A stretch of DNA of 64,000 nt from Diplonema papillatum (Eukaryota > Euglenozoa > Diplonemea > Diplonemida > Diplonemidae). Shown here piece by piece: positions 43,001 to 51,090 of this stretch. A program made the translations under genes and the position numbers. Below the pieces are notes generated by a model. The model did not search any database, was not told where the DNA came from, and was given only the letters and a program-made list of their open reading frames with translations. The stretch is from contig JAPJBO010000269.1 in assembly GCA_030068145.1 (NCBI GenBank), forward strand, positions 1-64,000, read 5' to 3'. Within the stretch, counting starts at the first letter, position 1; the number at the start of each line of letters is the position of its first letter.

Positions 43001-46000
43001 CTGCTGCGGTTGTAGTCGCTGTTGCTGTTGCGGTTGAAGTTCTCGTCGTTGCTGTCGTTGTTGGCAGGGCGGGAACTGCAGCTGCCGTACGTGTTGCTGC
43101 GGTTGTTGCTGGGGTTCTTGTGGATGTTGGCACCGCCGCTGTTGCTGCAGTAGGTGCCGCCGTGGCCGTCGTCGTTGCGGTCGTTGCCTCCGTTGTACCC
43201 GCCGCCGCCGCCGCCCCGCGGCGGCGGCGGCGCGCGGCGGAAGTCGGGCGAGACTTCCCCGCCGCCACCGGCCCCGGCGTGATCCGCCTCAGCTTCGGGC
43301 ACAGCCAGGTACGGGGGGGAGCCGACGGAAGAGCCCCTTAAGAGCCCTCCCTGCTGCTCCGGTCGGAACGCGTCGGAATTCGCGGACCCCGCGGCGGAAG
43401 GACTCCGGACCCCCGGGGACGCTGCGCGCGAGGAGGAAGGCGAAGGGAGGCTGTGTTCCCTGTAGTGCCGGATGGCTTGCAGTCGGAGGGTCGCTTCGCA
43501 GCTGTCGCGCGCCCGGCGCTGCTGGTCGAGGAGGGCCTGCAGGGTAGGGTTGGCAGTTATTCTTGAGCTGACCGTTTATCATACTTTGCATCTTCGCAGA
43601 GTCAGGCAGAGTCTGGCTGAGTCAGGCAGAGTCTGGCTGATTCAGGCAGAGTCTGGCTGAGTCAGGCAGAGTCTGGCTGAGTCAGGCAGAGTCTGGCTGA
43701 GTCAGGCAGAGTCTGGCTGATTCAGGCAGAGTCTGGCTGAGTCAGGCAGAGTCTGGCTGATTCAGGCAGAGTCTGGCAGAGTCAGGCAGAGTCTGGCAGA
43801 GTCAGGCAGAGTCTGGCAGAGTCAGGCAGAGTCTGGCTGATTCAGGCAGAGTCTGGCTGAGTCTCGCCAGAGTCCAGCCTGAGTCTGGGCGACTCAGGCA
43901 GACTCAGGCTGGACGCAGGCAAATCTCAGGCTGGGCAGTATAATCATTAGTGTTCGGGTCACTTCAGTGGGGCAGGGAGGGCCAAGAATCATAATCACAA
44001 TTGCAACCACGAGGATTAAACCCAGCCACCTGGAAGGGACTAGTGATCTGGTGCTTTGGGCACCACCTCAAGAACTACATCACAAAGCTGTTGAACACGA
44101 CACACACAAGTACAAGAGTCAACTTGTAAAGCTTACAGCGTTAGGTATAGGTAATTACCTATACTCAACGCTGAACCGCGAGTTGTCAGTAGGTGGGCAC
44201 TGGACCAGCTTTAGGGTCCCATTTTCAGCTGTTCAACTTTCGTTTGCAACACTCAAATTTTGTCTGGTTTGGAGAACTTTTGATTCGAGACTGGAGGTCC
44301 TATGAACATGCAATGTGAATAGCCTCTATTCGAGCCAACCCGCTAATGTGTGAAAAAGTGTATTGTTTTTGGACTGGATTATAGTGCAGAGCTAGCTTTT
44401 TCCCCCCCTTCCGATATGCGTACTGGTGGCAGAGTGGTTGGGCGAAGGCTTACGGGCATGTTGGTCCGGGTTCGGACCCCGCCCGTGACATTTTTCCGGT
44501 CGGGGATTGTTTTCGAGGTTTGTTGCGTTTCGGGGTCTAATGTGCCCGAAGTTTGCGTTTTTTGCGGAGTTTCTCAGTATTTCGCGGTATTTGGGTCACC
44601 CCGCCGGCCCCGGGAGAGGGCCGACGGGGGGGGACGGACGGGAAAAGGCTGCCCCAGGGGAGCGGCGGGGGGGCTCCGGGGGGGGGCGGCCCCCCCGGGT
44701 ACGAGCGCCAAACTTTACCCGTGCCCGGTGGGTCGGAGGGGGTGTTCCCCCCCCCGGGTATCAGCGCCAAACCTTTCCCGTACTCGGTGGGTCGGGGGTG
44801 TCAGGGTACGAGCACCGACCTTGGCTTCACCCGGACTTTACCACCCTGGCCGAACTTCGCTTCGTGCCTGAACTTTTTTTAGTACCAGCGCTTAGCACCA
44901 GAACTTAGCAACGCCCGAACTTAGCATCACTCGAACTTAGCTTCACCAGAACTTAGCATTGCCCGAACTTAGCTTCGCCCGAACTTTACTGTTCCCCGAA
45001 CTTTAACTGCTGCCTCCAGTCTCGCCACGCGCCGCCCTTAGCCGAGCGCACGTACTTTCAGTGTGTGGGGTCCCAATTTGTTTTCTGATACACGATGCAC
45101 ATCTGCAAGCTTGCTGCCAGAACCTCAGTGACCAACCACACGGGCGAGAATGCCAATCCATCTTAAACACGGGGTTGAGGTACCCCTGTGTAAGGCGACT
45201 ACACTGTAGTCTACAGTGCCCCCGGGTTTAAGATGGATACCCCCCTTGATTAAGATGGATACCGCCAAAACCCGCGTTTTTCATCCATCTTATGCACGGG
45301 GGAGGGTAGGTACCGTCCAGCCTCTAATATATAGGCCAATAATATGCGTGGTTTATAATTTATCGGCCGCTCTTTTATAAATCCTTAATTATTATTCTCG
45401 GCACCACTCTTTGGGGATCAATGAATTAATTTCTTTTTGGCGGCGCCGCTTTAGCGACGCCGCAGGCCCCGGTACGGTGCAGTGTGTGGTGCGCCTCTGT
45501 TTTACAGGCCTTTGTTTTATGTAATTCTTAATTCGAGACTGGAGGTCCTATGAACATGCAATGTGAATAGCCTCTATTCGAGCCAACCCGGCTTTTCTTC
45601 ATGAAAAAAGCGTATTGTTTTTGGAAAGAGCCGGGCAAGCTTCTTTTTTTCCTCGCAAAAGGTATGCGGGTGGCAGAGTGACCGGGCGTCGGCCTTCAGG
45701 CCGGTGGGTCCGGGTTCGAACCCCGCCCATGACATTTTTCCGGTCGAAGATTGTTTTCGAGGTTTTATTGCGTTTCCAGGTCCAATGTGCCCGAAAATTG
45801 CGTTTTTGCGGAGTTTCTCAGTATCTCGCGGCATTTGGGTCACCACGGGAAACGGAGTCGGGGGGGGGCCCGGGGGGGGCCGGGGTACTGGCGCCGAACT
45901 TGCCACCAGAACCCGAACTTTGCTTCGCCCGAACTTTGCTTCACCCGAACTTTGCTTCGCCCGAACTTTGCTTCACCAGAACTTTGCTTCACCCGAACTT

Positions 46001-46703
46001 AGCTTCACCCGAACTTTGTTTCGCCCGAACTTAGCTTCACCAGAACTTTGCTTTAGGTTCGCCGAACTTAGCTTCGCCCGAACTTTGTTTCGCCCGAACT
46101 TAGCTTCGCCCGAACTTTGCTTCACCAGAACTTTGCTTCATCCGAACTTTGCTTCACCAGAACTTTGCTTCACCCAGAACTTAGCTTCGCCCGGACTTTG
46201 TTTCGCCCGAACTTAGCTTCGCCCGAACTTTGCTTCACCAGAACTTTGCTTCACGAACTTAGCTTCGCCCGAACTTTGCTGTTCCCCGAACTTTAACTGC
46301 TGCCTCCAGTCTCGCCACGCGCCGGCCTTAGCCGAGCGCACGTACTTTATAAATCGTTAATTATTTCCTTTCAAATTTCCCGATCTTTATAAATTAAAAA
46401 CTACATAAATTAGGAGCCAGACGGTAAGACGACAATACAACAATCCTACCTGCAGGTGGTCGACGAAGGCGGCGTAGTCGACCATCCCGGGCCGCGCCGC
46501 GCTGTTGAACTGCGAGAGCAGCGTCTCCATCGCCGGCACTTCGCCGCTCGCCCGCCGGATGTGCCGCAGGAACACGTCCGCCTCCACCGCGCCGACCCCC
46601 TGCGCATCGAGCTCCCGGAACGTCTGCAGCATCCGACCCAGCTTCGGGTGCATCCTCTCCATCGACGGGGAGACCCACCGGCGGCGCAGGATGGTGGCAA
46701 CTC
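28233..46703 (-). CDS. Gene 3: giant EF-hand, low-complexity protein, at least 4 exons
   Basis: Proposed joining on the minus strand: 46703-46450, 43536-40108, about 32074-31926, 31008-28233. Phases agree at every junction (0/0, 0/0, 2/2). Over 2,200 residues are encoded; the start lies in an exon not found. EF-hand-like pairs occur in exon a and exons c/d. The c/d junction rebuilds LLDTDGDGVLTYDQL, a near-canonical calcium-binding loop. Between them lie Gly/Asn-rich and Ser/Ala/Arg-rich repeats, and the C-terminus carries nine glutamines. Architecture suggests a calcium-regulated scaffold; function is unknown. The 8-kb b/c intron hosts two transposons; the a/b intron hosts two SINEs. Confidence 0.8.
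31009..31925. other. Gene 3 intron c/d with repeats R5, R4, R3
   Basis: R5 (CAGGGCCTCTCCCCACCC) at about 31158-31215. A GA run at 31223-31240 leads into R4 (AGAGTGCAGGGACCATCTCT) to about 31410. R3 lies at 31697-31912, immediately before the exon c donor. No ORF of interest. Confidence 0.65.
31926..32074 (-). CDS. Gene 3 exon c (small exon entering the EF-hand loop)
   Basis: About 49 residues (QDAPTPPRNAQPSPRPPMHP, then LLSPRGLFALLDT). The donor GACAC/GTATGC at 31925 gives phase 2. Joined to exon d, the split codon becomes ACT and the EF loop reads D-T-D-G-D-G-V-L. Acceptor is CAACAG/G at 32075 or, six bases later, GATCAG/G at 32069; both fit the phase-0 end of exon b. The match of phase and motif is the evidence for this short exon. 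Confidence 0.75.
32075..33587. other. Gene 3 intron b/c, left part
   Basis: Repeats of an ACACTTGCCAACACAGGTCA type at 32420-32460, 32600-32640 and 32680-32705. At 33070-33215 there is a diverged copy of the 147-bp unit of 39.4-40.0 kb, ending in TCTAAGATCTTTGATCTTAT, a stem-loop-like motif also seen at 40014. No exon recognised. Confidence 0.5.
33817..34590 (-). CDS. RNase H domain of the YR retroelement
   Basis: The frame overlaps the RT ORF end; meaningful sequence starts near LCFRHELLSLIRDWSHKL. The RNase H acidic residues are in GWSDASDHAWATVV, KELFALLVLVEE, RAHVDNMGVVLAVLKG and NLQCADPYTRG. The latter half matches the RH fold of DIRS/Ty3-type pols. The stop is at 33817, inside the terminal repeat. 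The frame differs from the RT by one base, indicating an indel or a frameshift site near 34570. Confidence 0.8.
   Translation of the reverse strand, partial: SAGLALRRRLCFRHELLSLIRDWSHKLGEGKSFWDSEISLPLSSRRTLEAELEELCGNVWFSPAASVGREVLGWSDASDHAWATVVEVDGGVVKSGAFRELSDCSIFLKELFALLVLVEETARLMGRSCRLRAHVDNMGVVLAVLKGHCKPFLGDHLLTRLFATLDRFDIALTILWVPTNLQCADPYTRGMPSTHPFSVPQSTRDALESLMGPRGSLERFIPCTREERLIIFITFGQLMLIVRCFVYQCKPQLRKCS
34547..35640 (-). CDS. Reverse transcriptase of the YR retroelement
   Basis: Conserved RT boxes in order: FTVEKRSGGLRVIVDGRKVN, AACDAKSFFYQIPLD (catalytic Asp), LPMGFSWAPAIAQRI and FAWVDNFFFGAD. The last replaces the second Asp of the YxDD box with Asn. The frame is open back to 36688, but the part overlapping the recombinase looks like a shadow frame, so I set the start near the recombinase stop; a fusion by frameshifting is possible. 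The stop is at 34547. Confidence 0.85.
35644..36636 (-). CDS. Tyrosine recombinase of the YR retroelement
   Basis: A 330-residue ORF. The N-terminal core-binding-like part (TWARLASVHRRFRVFLSFAN) is followed by the catalytic domain with Arg in RAAARVGDVVRLRGKD, His-x-x-Arg in TCHSLRRGACTALFRSG, the second His in VSNHSS and the Tyr nucleophile in EALLRYLPMG. The R-H-R-H-Y set therefore looks complete. It lies upstream of the RT, unlike DIRS1 and Ngaro, where it is downstream. The start could also be slightly further upstream. Confidence 0.9.
   Translation of the reverse strand: MKPHPVLFQGNGLRGVGYVAPTPREVQPRGRGRPLKMEPALAGGEMRLIHRDVRGLLSAALAPSTWARLASVHRRFRVFLSFANEELDGVVDVATGIILFVVRCMRRGDITIPSALTYVNTLVSAERRWGVNLEGSQVIRDARRALLRLGANIPERQAVPATFAEVRQALGSCRDPALRMTILFSWRAAARVGDVVRLRGKDVEIVEEGAKVKWWWTKSDPFHLGAVSAVAMTRRDRAALETLKRDAGPDGTLFPVTTARVARSLKRVNPVLTCHSLRRGACTALFRSGSSLEQVRLVSNHSSIEALLRYLPMGELERVDQAMTLSQRLY
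36708..37440. other. Gene 3 intron b/c between two transposons
   Basis: A GA run at 37126-37141 with a second copy of R4 to about 37280 (compare 31222-31410). Otherwise unremarkable. Confidence 0.5.
37447..38882. mobile_element. 1.44-kb TIR element with 6-bp target duplication
   Basis: Terminal inverted repeats CATAGTTGGCAAGCAAAG (37447-37464) and its exact complement (38865-38882). They are flanked on both sides by ACAGGC (37441-37446 and 38883-38888), a probable target duplication. Subterminal zones are arrays of AAATTTAAGCAAA-type motifs in both orientations (to 37560 and from 38700). The interior has ORFs of 120 codons (37722-38084) and 94 codons (38330-38614), without recognisable transposase motifs. 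A segment at 38150-38370 resembles 50080-50340. Confidence 0.85.
37722..38084 (+). CDS. Hypothetical ORF inside the TIR element
   Basis: 120 codons starting MFPEQKEKDDRNPQHD, basic toward the C-terminus (KRPYRTSRRSKSMC). No known domain was recognised and there is no DDE-type signature. It could be a remnant of a transposon gene or a chance frame. Confidence 0.25.
   Translation: MFPEQKEKDDRNPQHDTRNAEERLDVIKVLTLADLASMRAGGVRHEQGYSFLYCPVVMFEEQGAVVACQRGGNMAGLNKRPYRTSRRSKSMCTYQEQTASKAGVKVRSVPQRQGFAKLRH
38883..39404. other. Gene 3 intron b/c after the TIR element
   Basis: R5 at 39205-39262 joins directly to a truncated R3 at 39270-39320. Unique sequence elsewhere. No exon recognised. Confidence 0.5.
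39405..40045. repeat. 147-bp tandem array, about 3 units
   Basis: Landmark GACGACTCAGGACACGGC at 39721 and 39868 (spacing 147) and a partial unit at 39410. Units contain GGGCAAGGGTGGGTGGGCAA, TATTTAACCTTGTACGAGTG and the doublet TTCGGTATTCGGTATTCGTC. The last unit ends in TCTAAGATCTGCGATCTTAT. A diverged copy lies at 33070-33215. Confidence 0.8.
40108..43536 (-). CDS. Gene 3 exon b: 1,143 codons of low-complexity repeats
   Basis: Acceptor CCTGCAG/G at 43537 and donor AATCG/GTATGC at 40107, both phase 0. It begins with a short coiled-coil-like stretch (ALLDQQRRARDSCEATLRLQ), then Gly- and Asn-rich parts and SPREEQKAAAAAAATSR plus WRVGGGSSRTAEPWETT repeats (four copies, about 41.0-41.45 kb). 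About six repeats around QNEQKIKNEHMDGAQ and WAEGEAAHSRQ follow (40.28-40.75 kb). Short EF-like helix SSEEIASIVREQRARR ends it. The frame is open for 3.4 kb with codon-like periodicity, which favours real coding despite low complexity. Confidence 0.8.
43590..43940. repeat. 20-bp tandem array, about 17 units
   Basis: Unit GTCTGGCTGAGTCAGGCAGA with a T/G variant (TGATTCAGG), ending in diverged units. It lies in the gene 3 a/b intron, about 55 bp before the exon b acceptor. Confidence 0.9.
43941..44283. other. Gene 3 intron a/b, unique stretch
   Basis: No repeat or exon recognised. A small inverted pair GTAGGTATAGGTAATTACCTATAC-like motif occurs around 44143-44165. Confidence 0.35.
44284..45060 (+). 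mobile_element. tRNA-derived SINE, copy 3
   Basis: Same 5' block as copy 2. The tRNA-like domain at 44424-44493 has TGGCAGAGTGGTTGGGCGA (A box closer to a true tRNA) and GGGTTCGGACCCC (B box). An insertion of G/C-rich ~55-bp repeats (CCCCCGGGTATCAGCGCC-like) separates body from tail. The tail is of the GAACTTAGCTTCACCAG type. Confidence 0.85.
45061..45532. other. Inter-SINE stretch with AT-rich island
   Basis: Repeated CCATCTTA-type motifs at 45160-45300 (ATCCATCTTAAACACGGGG, TAAGATGGATACCCCC). An AT-rich island at 45330-45430 (TTTATAAATCCTTAATTATT) recurs just right of the next SINE at 46346-46368. An organelle origin was considered but not shown. Confidence 0.4.
45533..46345 (+). mobile_element. 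tRNA-derived SINE, copy 4
   Basis: 5' block GAGACTGGAGGTCCTATGAA. tRNA-like domain 45667-45735 (TGGCAGAGTGACCGGG, GGGTTCGAACCCC). Long tail of about 18 repeats of the CCCGAACTTTGCTTCACC type. It is flanked by similar AT-rich sequence on both sides, which may be an extended target duplication. Confidence 0.85.
46450..46703 (-). CDS. Gene 3 exon a: EF-hand pair
   Basis: Acceptor GCAG/G at 46704 (phase 1) and donor CTGCAG/GTAGGA at 46449 (phase 0). It encodes HPKLGRMLQTFRELDAQGVG, EADVFLRHIRRASGEVPAME and MVDYAAFVDHLQ, two degenerate EF-hands whose calcium ligands are mostly lost. The acceptor is preceded by a T-rich tract on the minus strand. The upstream exon was not found. Confidence 0.75.
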
Positions 46704-47429
46704 CTGCTTGCAAAAAAGGCGTGTCCGCCGAAGAAATGTGAAAACGGGTTGAAAAATTAGCGACGCCTTTTTTATGCTGCCCAGCGGCTCTTGGGCTCGT
46801 CGAGAGAGGTGCAGATGGGTTGTTGCCGAAAAAGCTGGGTGGCGGATGTTGCTGCCGAGAAGCTAAATGCAGCACGGAGAAGCTGAATGCAGCTGTTGTT
46901 GCCGGAGATGCTGAATCCAGCTGTTGTTGCCGGAGATGCTGAATGCAGCTGTTGTTGCCGGAGATGCTGAATGCAGCTGTTGTTGCCGGATATGCTGAAT
47001 GCAGCTGTTGTTGTCGGATATGCTGAATGCAGCTGTTGTTGCCGGAGATGCTGAATGCAGCTGTTGTTCCCGGAGAAGCTGAATGCGGCGGTTGTCCCCG
47101 GAGACACAGATGCCGGGGCCTGAAGAGGCTGGGTCTTCGGTGCCTGCGCCGGCTCCTTTCTCAGCGCAGACGACGGTCTAAAACTGCCTTGCTTGGAAAC
47201 ATTGGCGATCGTCTAAAGACGACAGAAGGTGCGAGGGAGGCGGGGAGCAGGCCCTAAAGAATTCTTCGTAAGGTATTGTTAATGGGAACGCGAACACCAT
47301 CTGGACAAAAAGGGACGTTGCTCTTTAGTGCGCACAGCCGCTTGGACAACTGCAAGCTCCCTCCTTGCAAGGCCTGCTTGACGCAATTCAACACATCTAA
47401 ACGAGAGAAAAGGAAGTGCACTGAGAACG
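46704..47429. repeat. 28-bp tandem array and flanks
   Basis: From about 46860 to 47100, eight or more units of GCAGCTGTTGTTGCCGGAGA plus TGCTGAAT (period 28). The flanks 46704-46860 and 47100-47429 show no gene of their own. Confidence 0.75.
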
Positions 47430-48440
47430 GTGGGAGCCCCGCCGTGCCTCACGGGGTACGAGATGAGGCCAATCTTCCGTGGTGGTACGGAGACGATGGA
47501 AGTGCTCGAGACGCAGCTGACGACGGCTCGGCACGAATTCAACGGCGAGGCGTGGGGGATGGATCTTTTCCCGACGTACGGAGGTGGAAGGGCGGAGCGT
47601 GCGGCGAGATGGGCGGTGTTCAACGACGCTACGGAGAAGAAGAAAGGCAGGAAGTCGGCAGTCGTCGGAGGGGATCCGTGGTACGTGCCGGAAGGGGTTC
47701 CCCAACACGAAAAGTGGGGTGAGCGGGTGTGCCACGAGCACCAAAAGGTGAAGTGCGACGTCTGCAAGCGCCGGGGCAAGTCGGTGGCGTGGTGCTGTAA
47801 GGCCCACCACAAGGAAGACGACGGCCTTGCGGTGAAGTTCTGCGCGCAGCACCGCCTGACGCAATGCGCGACGTGCAAGACGATCGCAGAGTGCTGCCGC
47901 AACGGACACCACCGGTGCCTTGATCATGGCATGCCGACGTGTGCGCACTGCAGGCTCGCGGACTTGCGGAGTCGAAGGCCCAAACTGTGCTGTCGGAAGG
48001 GGCACCACCGGGCGACCGTGGCGAGTGGAGAAGAAGCAGCATCGAAGAAGAGGAAGGCGGAGCTGGAGGGCGCCGCGCCAGCGCCGAGACAGGCGAAGCG
48101 TGAGAACGTGGTGTTCATTCTGCAGGAAGCAGCAGAAGGCAAGCGAGAGCCCGCAACATCAACACCGACGTCAGCAGCGAAGGTCGGGAAGACGGCGCCA
48201 ACGCCAGCGAAGAAGCGGCGATCAGACTCCGCGGCGGAGCCGGTACCGAAAAGACGCAAAAGACGCGTCGATGCGCCACGACCATCGCCCAGGCGCCGAG
48301 AAAAAGCAGAAGTCGACGCGCAACCGATGAACCTCGACGAGCAATCGAAGAAGAAGCGAAGCACCAAACGCGCGCCTGAGCGCGACGATCAAGACGAGCT
48401 AAAGAGGCGAAAGCATGACACTTCACGTGCGAAGAGATAA
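47430..48440 (+). CDS. Cys/His-rich protein with basic tail, probably transposon-encoded
   Basis: 336 codons with no intron, on the plus strand opposite to all host exons. Residues about 100-200 hold a dense Cys/His array (CHEHQKVKCDVCKRRG, CCKAHH, CAQHRLTQCATC, CCRNGHH, CAHCR, CCRKGHH), suggesting several zinc-binding knuckles. Residues 205-336 are very basic with nuclear-localisation-like runs (KKRRSD, KRRKRRVD). The last ~40 codons plus 3' flank recur in reverse at 50790-50990, and the ORF is followed by TTACACTCGA-type repeats, so I take it as part of a mobile element. No transposase motif is visible. Confidence 0.6.
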   Translation: MGAPPCLTGYEMRPIFRGGTETMEVLETQLTTARHEFNGEAWGMDLFPTYGGGRAERAARWAVFNDATEKKKGRKSAVVGGDPWYVPEGVPQHEKWGERVCHEHQKVKCDVCKRRGKSVAWCCKAHHKEDDGLAVKFCAQHRLTQCATCKTIAECCRNGHHRCLDHGMPTCAHCRLADLRSRRPKLCCRKGHHRATVASGEEAASKKRKAELEGAAPAPRQAKRENVVFILQEAAEGKREPATSTPTSAAKVGKTAPTPAKKRRSDSAAEPVPKRRKRRVDAPRPSPRRREKAEVDAQPMNLDEQSKKKRSTKRAPERDDQDELKRRKHDTSRAKR

Positions 48441-48600
48441 CCGCGCAGTCGGAGATGCAGATTATCGCCACAGATTCTTTGCATTCTAATCCAAAACGAT
48501 TACACTCTATTACACTCGATTACACTATATTACACTCGATTACGCTCGATCAGGGGGTGGGTGAATTGGCTCATATAAACCCCCGGATCTCTAAGAGAAG
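48441..48600 (+). repeat. ATTACACTCG subterminal repeats and element end
   Basis: Five units of the type TTACACTCGA at 48495-48550, then CAGGGGGTGGGTGAATTGGC. That last part recurs in the same orientation at 51052-51075, and in imperfect reverse at 50766-50780. Confidence 0.7.
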
Positions 48601-49095
48601 TCACTCTTGCACCAGCTCATGAGTCTGCGACCCTACCGTCCCCAGTTTCCTTCCCGGCAGAGGCGGTTCGTCGCCGTTTCGCTCCAGCGCATCCCCGACG
48701 GTTTTCAAAAGCCTCGCGAGTACCCTCGCGCGCATGCTCAACGGTGTCCCGTCCGTCGTTGCTACGACACTGCCCGGCAGATCGAGCCCGGTGTACACTT
48801 CAAAGTCGATGGCTGTCGAAACGTCACCCGCTACCGACCAGCACATCCCATCCAGCCAATGTTGCAGCGCCCGGAACCACCTCTCTCCTCCGACCGCCGC
48901 GAAGGTCCCCGGTCCAGCGATCGCTTCGAAATTCAGTCGGCGCGGGGGGCAGTCGTCGGGGTGCAGTTGTCTCCAGGGGTGGCCGACCGCCCGGTCTCTT
49001 CCTTCCCTCTCCAGCCGTCGACTCTCGTGCATGACCTCCGCCATGAACGTGTGCAGCACTTCGATGCTGACTCGACTTCCCTTCGGCAAGTGTAA
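48601..49095 (-). CDS. Hypothetical ORF convergent with the Cys/His-rich protein
   Basis: About 165 codons of protein-like sequence (SRVSIEVLHTFMAEVMHESR, RWFRALQHWLDGMCWSVAGD, FEVYTGLDLPGSVVATTDGT, ARVLARLLKTVGDALERNGD) ending at TGA-side 48601. The frame is open upstream to 49287, but that part runs through TGTAGTAGAG repeats. It is flanked by the same TGTAATCGAG motifs as the neighbouring ORF, so the two may be genes of one mobile element. No family recognised. Confidence 0.45.
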   Translation of the reverse strand, partial: LHLPKGSRVSIEVLHTFMAEVMHESRRLEREGRDRAVGHPWRQLHPDDCPPRRLNFEAIAGPGTFAAVGGERWFRALQHWLDGMCWSVAGDVSTAIDFEVYTGLDLPGSVVATTDGTPLSMRARVLARLLKTVGDALERNGDEPPLPGRKLGTVGSQTHELVQE

Positions 49096-49755
49096 TCGAG
49101 TGTAGTAGAGTGTAGTAGAGTGTAGTAGAGCGTTGTAGAGTGTGATCGAAATTGACACTAGTATTTTGGGTTCGACCACTGGTGGACCCCTGGCTGGCCC
49201 ATGAGCGACCATGTTGACCACTGTCTGGCCCAAGAAGTGCCAAGCACAAGCATACGAGGGACGGAAACCGCAGGTGTGGGCCTTCACCGTGGTGGAGCCA
49301 GGCTAGATTCGGGGTGGCGCCCTGGGAGGGACAGGGACGGGGGTAGTCACGCCTTCGTCCCAGGGCCTCTCCCCACCCATCTGTATGTGTTCTCCTGGTC
49401 ATCGCTACCGCGCTGACCTTTCCCTCAAAGCCCGCTGCCCACTGCCCTACAAGAGACATGCTTTGCACTCTCTGAATGCCCATTGACTGTGCTCCGCTTC
49501 AGCCGACTGCTTTGGAAGAGGTACTGTGCTCCGTTTGGTGCCGACTGCCCTGCCAGAGACGTGCTTGCAGACAGAGGTCGGCCGCCGCTACTTTGGTTTT
49601 CTCTCGCGTCTTCCCAGCTCCGCCACCTTCCCAGAGGCTTGGGGAGAGCCACGTGCTCCGGCTGTAAGGGACGAGACCGAGGTGCGACGCTGGCCCCGGT
49701 CGCAATCTGTATGTGCCGGCCCGGCCCGATTAGGCCTTTGGAGTACCGCGTGAAT
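49096..49755. other. Repeats and unique sequence
   Basis: TGTAGTAGAG repeats at 49085-49140. R5 at 49361-49425. A duplicated phrase around CTGTGCTCCG and CTGCCC occurs at 49440-49560. No gene recognised. Confidence 0.45.
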
Positions 49756-50480
49756 GGCGCGATTGGGCCCACGCGCATGCAGCCTGTCTGCTCGCAGTCA
49801 CGCCGGCCGGCCCGCAACCGCAACCACATTCGCTTGTGCCCACACACCAGCTCTTCTTATCGAGCTAGCGATCCAGCTAAGGAGCACAACCGAGGATCCG
49901 AGGCGGAATCATGCCCCACAGTGGCCGCACGAGAGCAGACAGCGATGAAGGCCGCAGGGACAGGGTGTGTCAGCCACAATAACGGCAGGTTCCTCCCGCA
50001 GACGCACTACCCATCGGAATGTGACAGCTCGATGGAAGCACGAAGTGAAGCAGGATAGACGAGCTACGGAGACGAGACGAGTCGTGTACCAGGGGCAGGC
50101 CGGGACGATGAACCGCATGAAGCCGAAGAAAAAGTTCAAGAACGAAGCAACACCACAAGCCGCGTGCAGCCAAGCAGACCTCCCGGAACCTACGTGGGCA
50201 GTAACGAGGAGCCAACAGATGAGTGTCCACTGAACCCCCTTGTCAATACCCCCAACGACTATGGCACGAATTGCGCAATGCCAGACGGTAGCGTCTGACA
50301 ATGGCATGCGTGACATTGCAGTGCCTAAAGGTGAGATTAGCCTCCGTTTTCAACCGCCTTGTTGTCGCCAGGGAGATCGAACCCACAAACAGAAACTTGA
50401 CATCTTCGAGGACAGGGTGTCTGCCAAGCGCTTGCCCTATCGCCTGGAACTGCCCCGCAGGGAATGCCAAAAGGCTCGAG
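49756..50480 (+). repeat. Diverged relative of the TIR element interior, with conserved stem-loop
   Basis: 50080-50340 aligns by eye with 38150-38370: AAGAAAAAGTTCAAGAACGA, GCAGACCTCCCGGAACCTAC, then GAGTGTC...CCCCTTG and CAACGACT. A nested hairpin follows, ATGCC-AGACG-GTAG-CGTCT-GACAAT-GGCAT, against ATGC-C-GGACG-CTAG-CGTCT-GTCAAGA-GCAT at 38.3 kb, then GCGTGACA and AAGGTGAGAT in both. No terminal inverted repeats were found here. Confidence 0.6.
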
Positions 50481-50756
50481 TATTAGCTGCGCTAAATTGC
50501 AAAGGTTGCTAATACGGGAAAACGGGTACCCGAGCCCCTATGCACTCGACAACCTGCTTCCACAAGTCAGTCCGAACTTCCTCGTCCCCTGCTGCACTGC
50601 CTGGCTACATCCTTTTTTCAGACGAATATGCTTCTTTTTGTTCGATATTCGATGATCGTGCTATCAGCATCTTTAGCCCCAGAAGAAGGCTCGATAATAG
50701 ACACGTTGCATCGGCTAATCAGGATTGGCTGAGTGCTGTGTGTTTAATCAATTGTT
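50481..50756. other. No feature recognised
   Basis: Unique sequence between two repeat-derived segments; no exon or repeat was seen. Confidence 0.35.
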
Positions 50757-51090
50757 ACAGTACCCCCCCAATTCACCAAAAGCTGATCGATTGTAATCGA
50801 TCGTAATCGTTTTGGATTAGAATGCAAAGAATCTGTGGCGATAATCTGCATCGCCGACTGCGCGGTTATCTCTTCGCACGTGAAGTGTCATGCTTTCGCC
50901 TCTTTAGCTCGTCTTGATCGTCGCGCTCAGGCGCGCGTTTGGTGCTTCGCTTCTTCTTCGATTGCTCGTCGAGGTTCATCGGTTGCATCGTAATCGAGTG
51001 TAATCGAGTGTAATCGATGCGTAATCGAGTGTAATCGAGCTCAAGACGCTTTCAGGGGGGGTAGGTGAATTGGCTCATTATAGTCTGTGC
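50757..51090 (-). mobile_element. Short non-autonomous relative of the Cys/His-ORF element
   Basis: 50790-50990 is the reverse complement of 48320-48520 (the ORF's last codons and 3' flank). It is bordered by TGTAATCGAG repeats on both sides (50789-50805 and 50985-51045) and by AATTCACC-type ends in opposite orientation (50769 and 51069). This looks like a deletion derivative with inverted ends; the ends are imperfect and I could not fix a target duplication. Confidence 0.6.

Noticed and set aside
45330-45530. Organelle-derived insertion in the AT-rich island
   Set aside because: AT content alone is suggestive, but no mitochondrial or plastid gene segment could be recognised.
48480-48560. 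Telomeric or interstitial telomere repeats (TTACACTCGA)
   Set aside because: The unit is not a known telomere type, it occurs in only a few copies, and it is tied to the Cys/His-ORF element ends.
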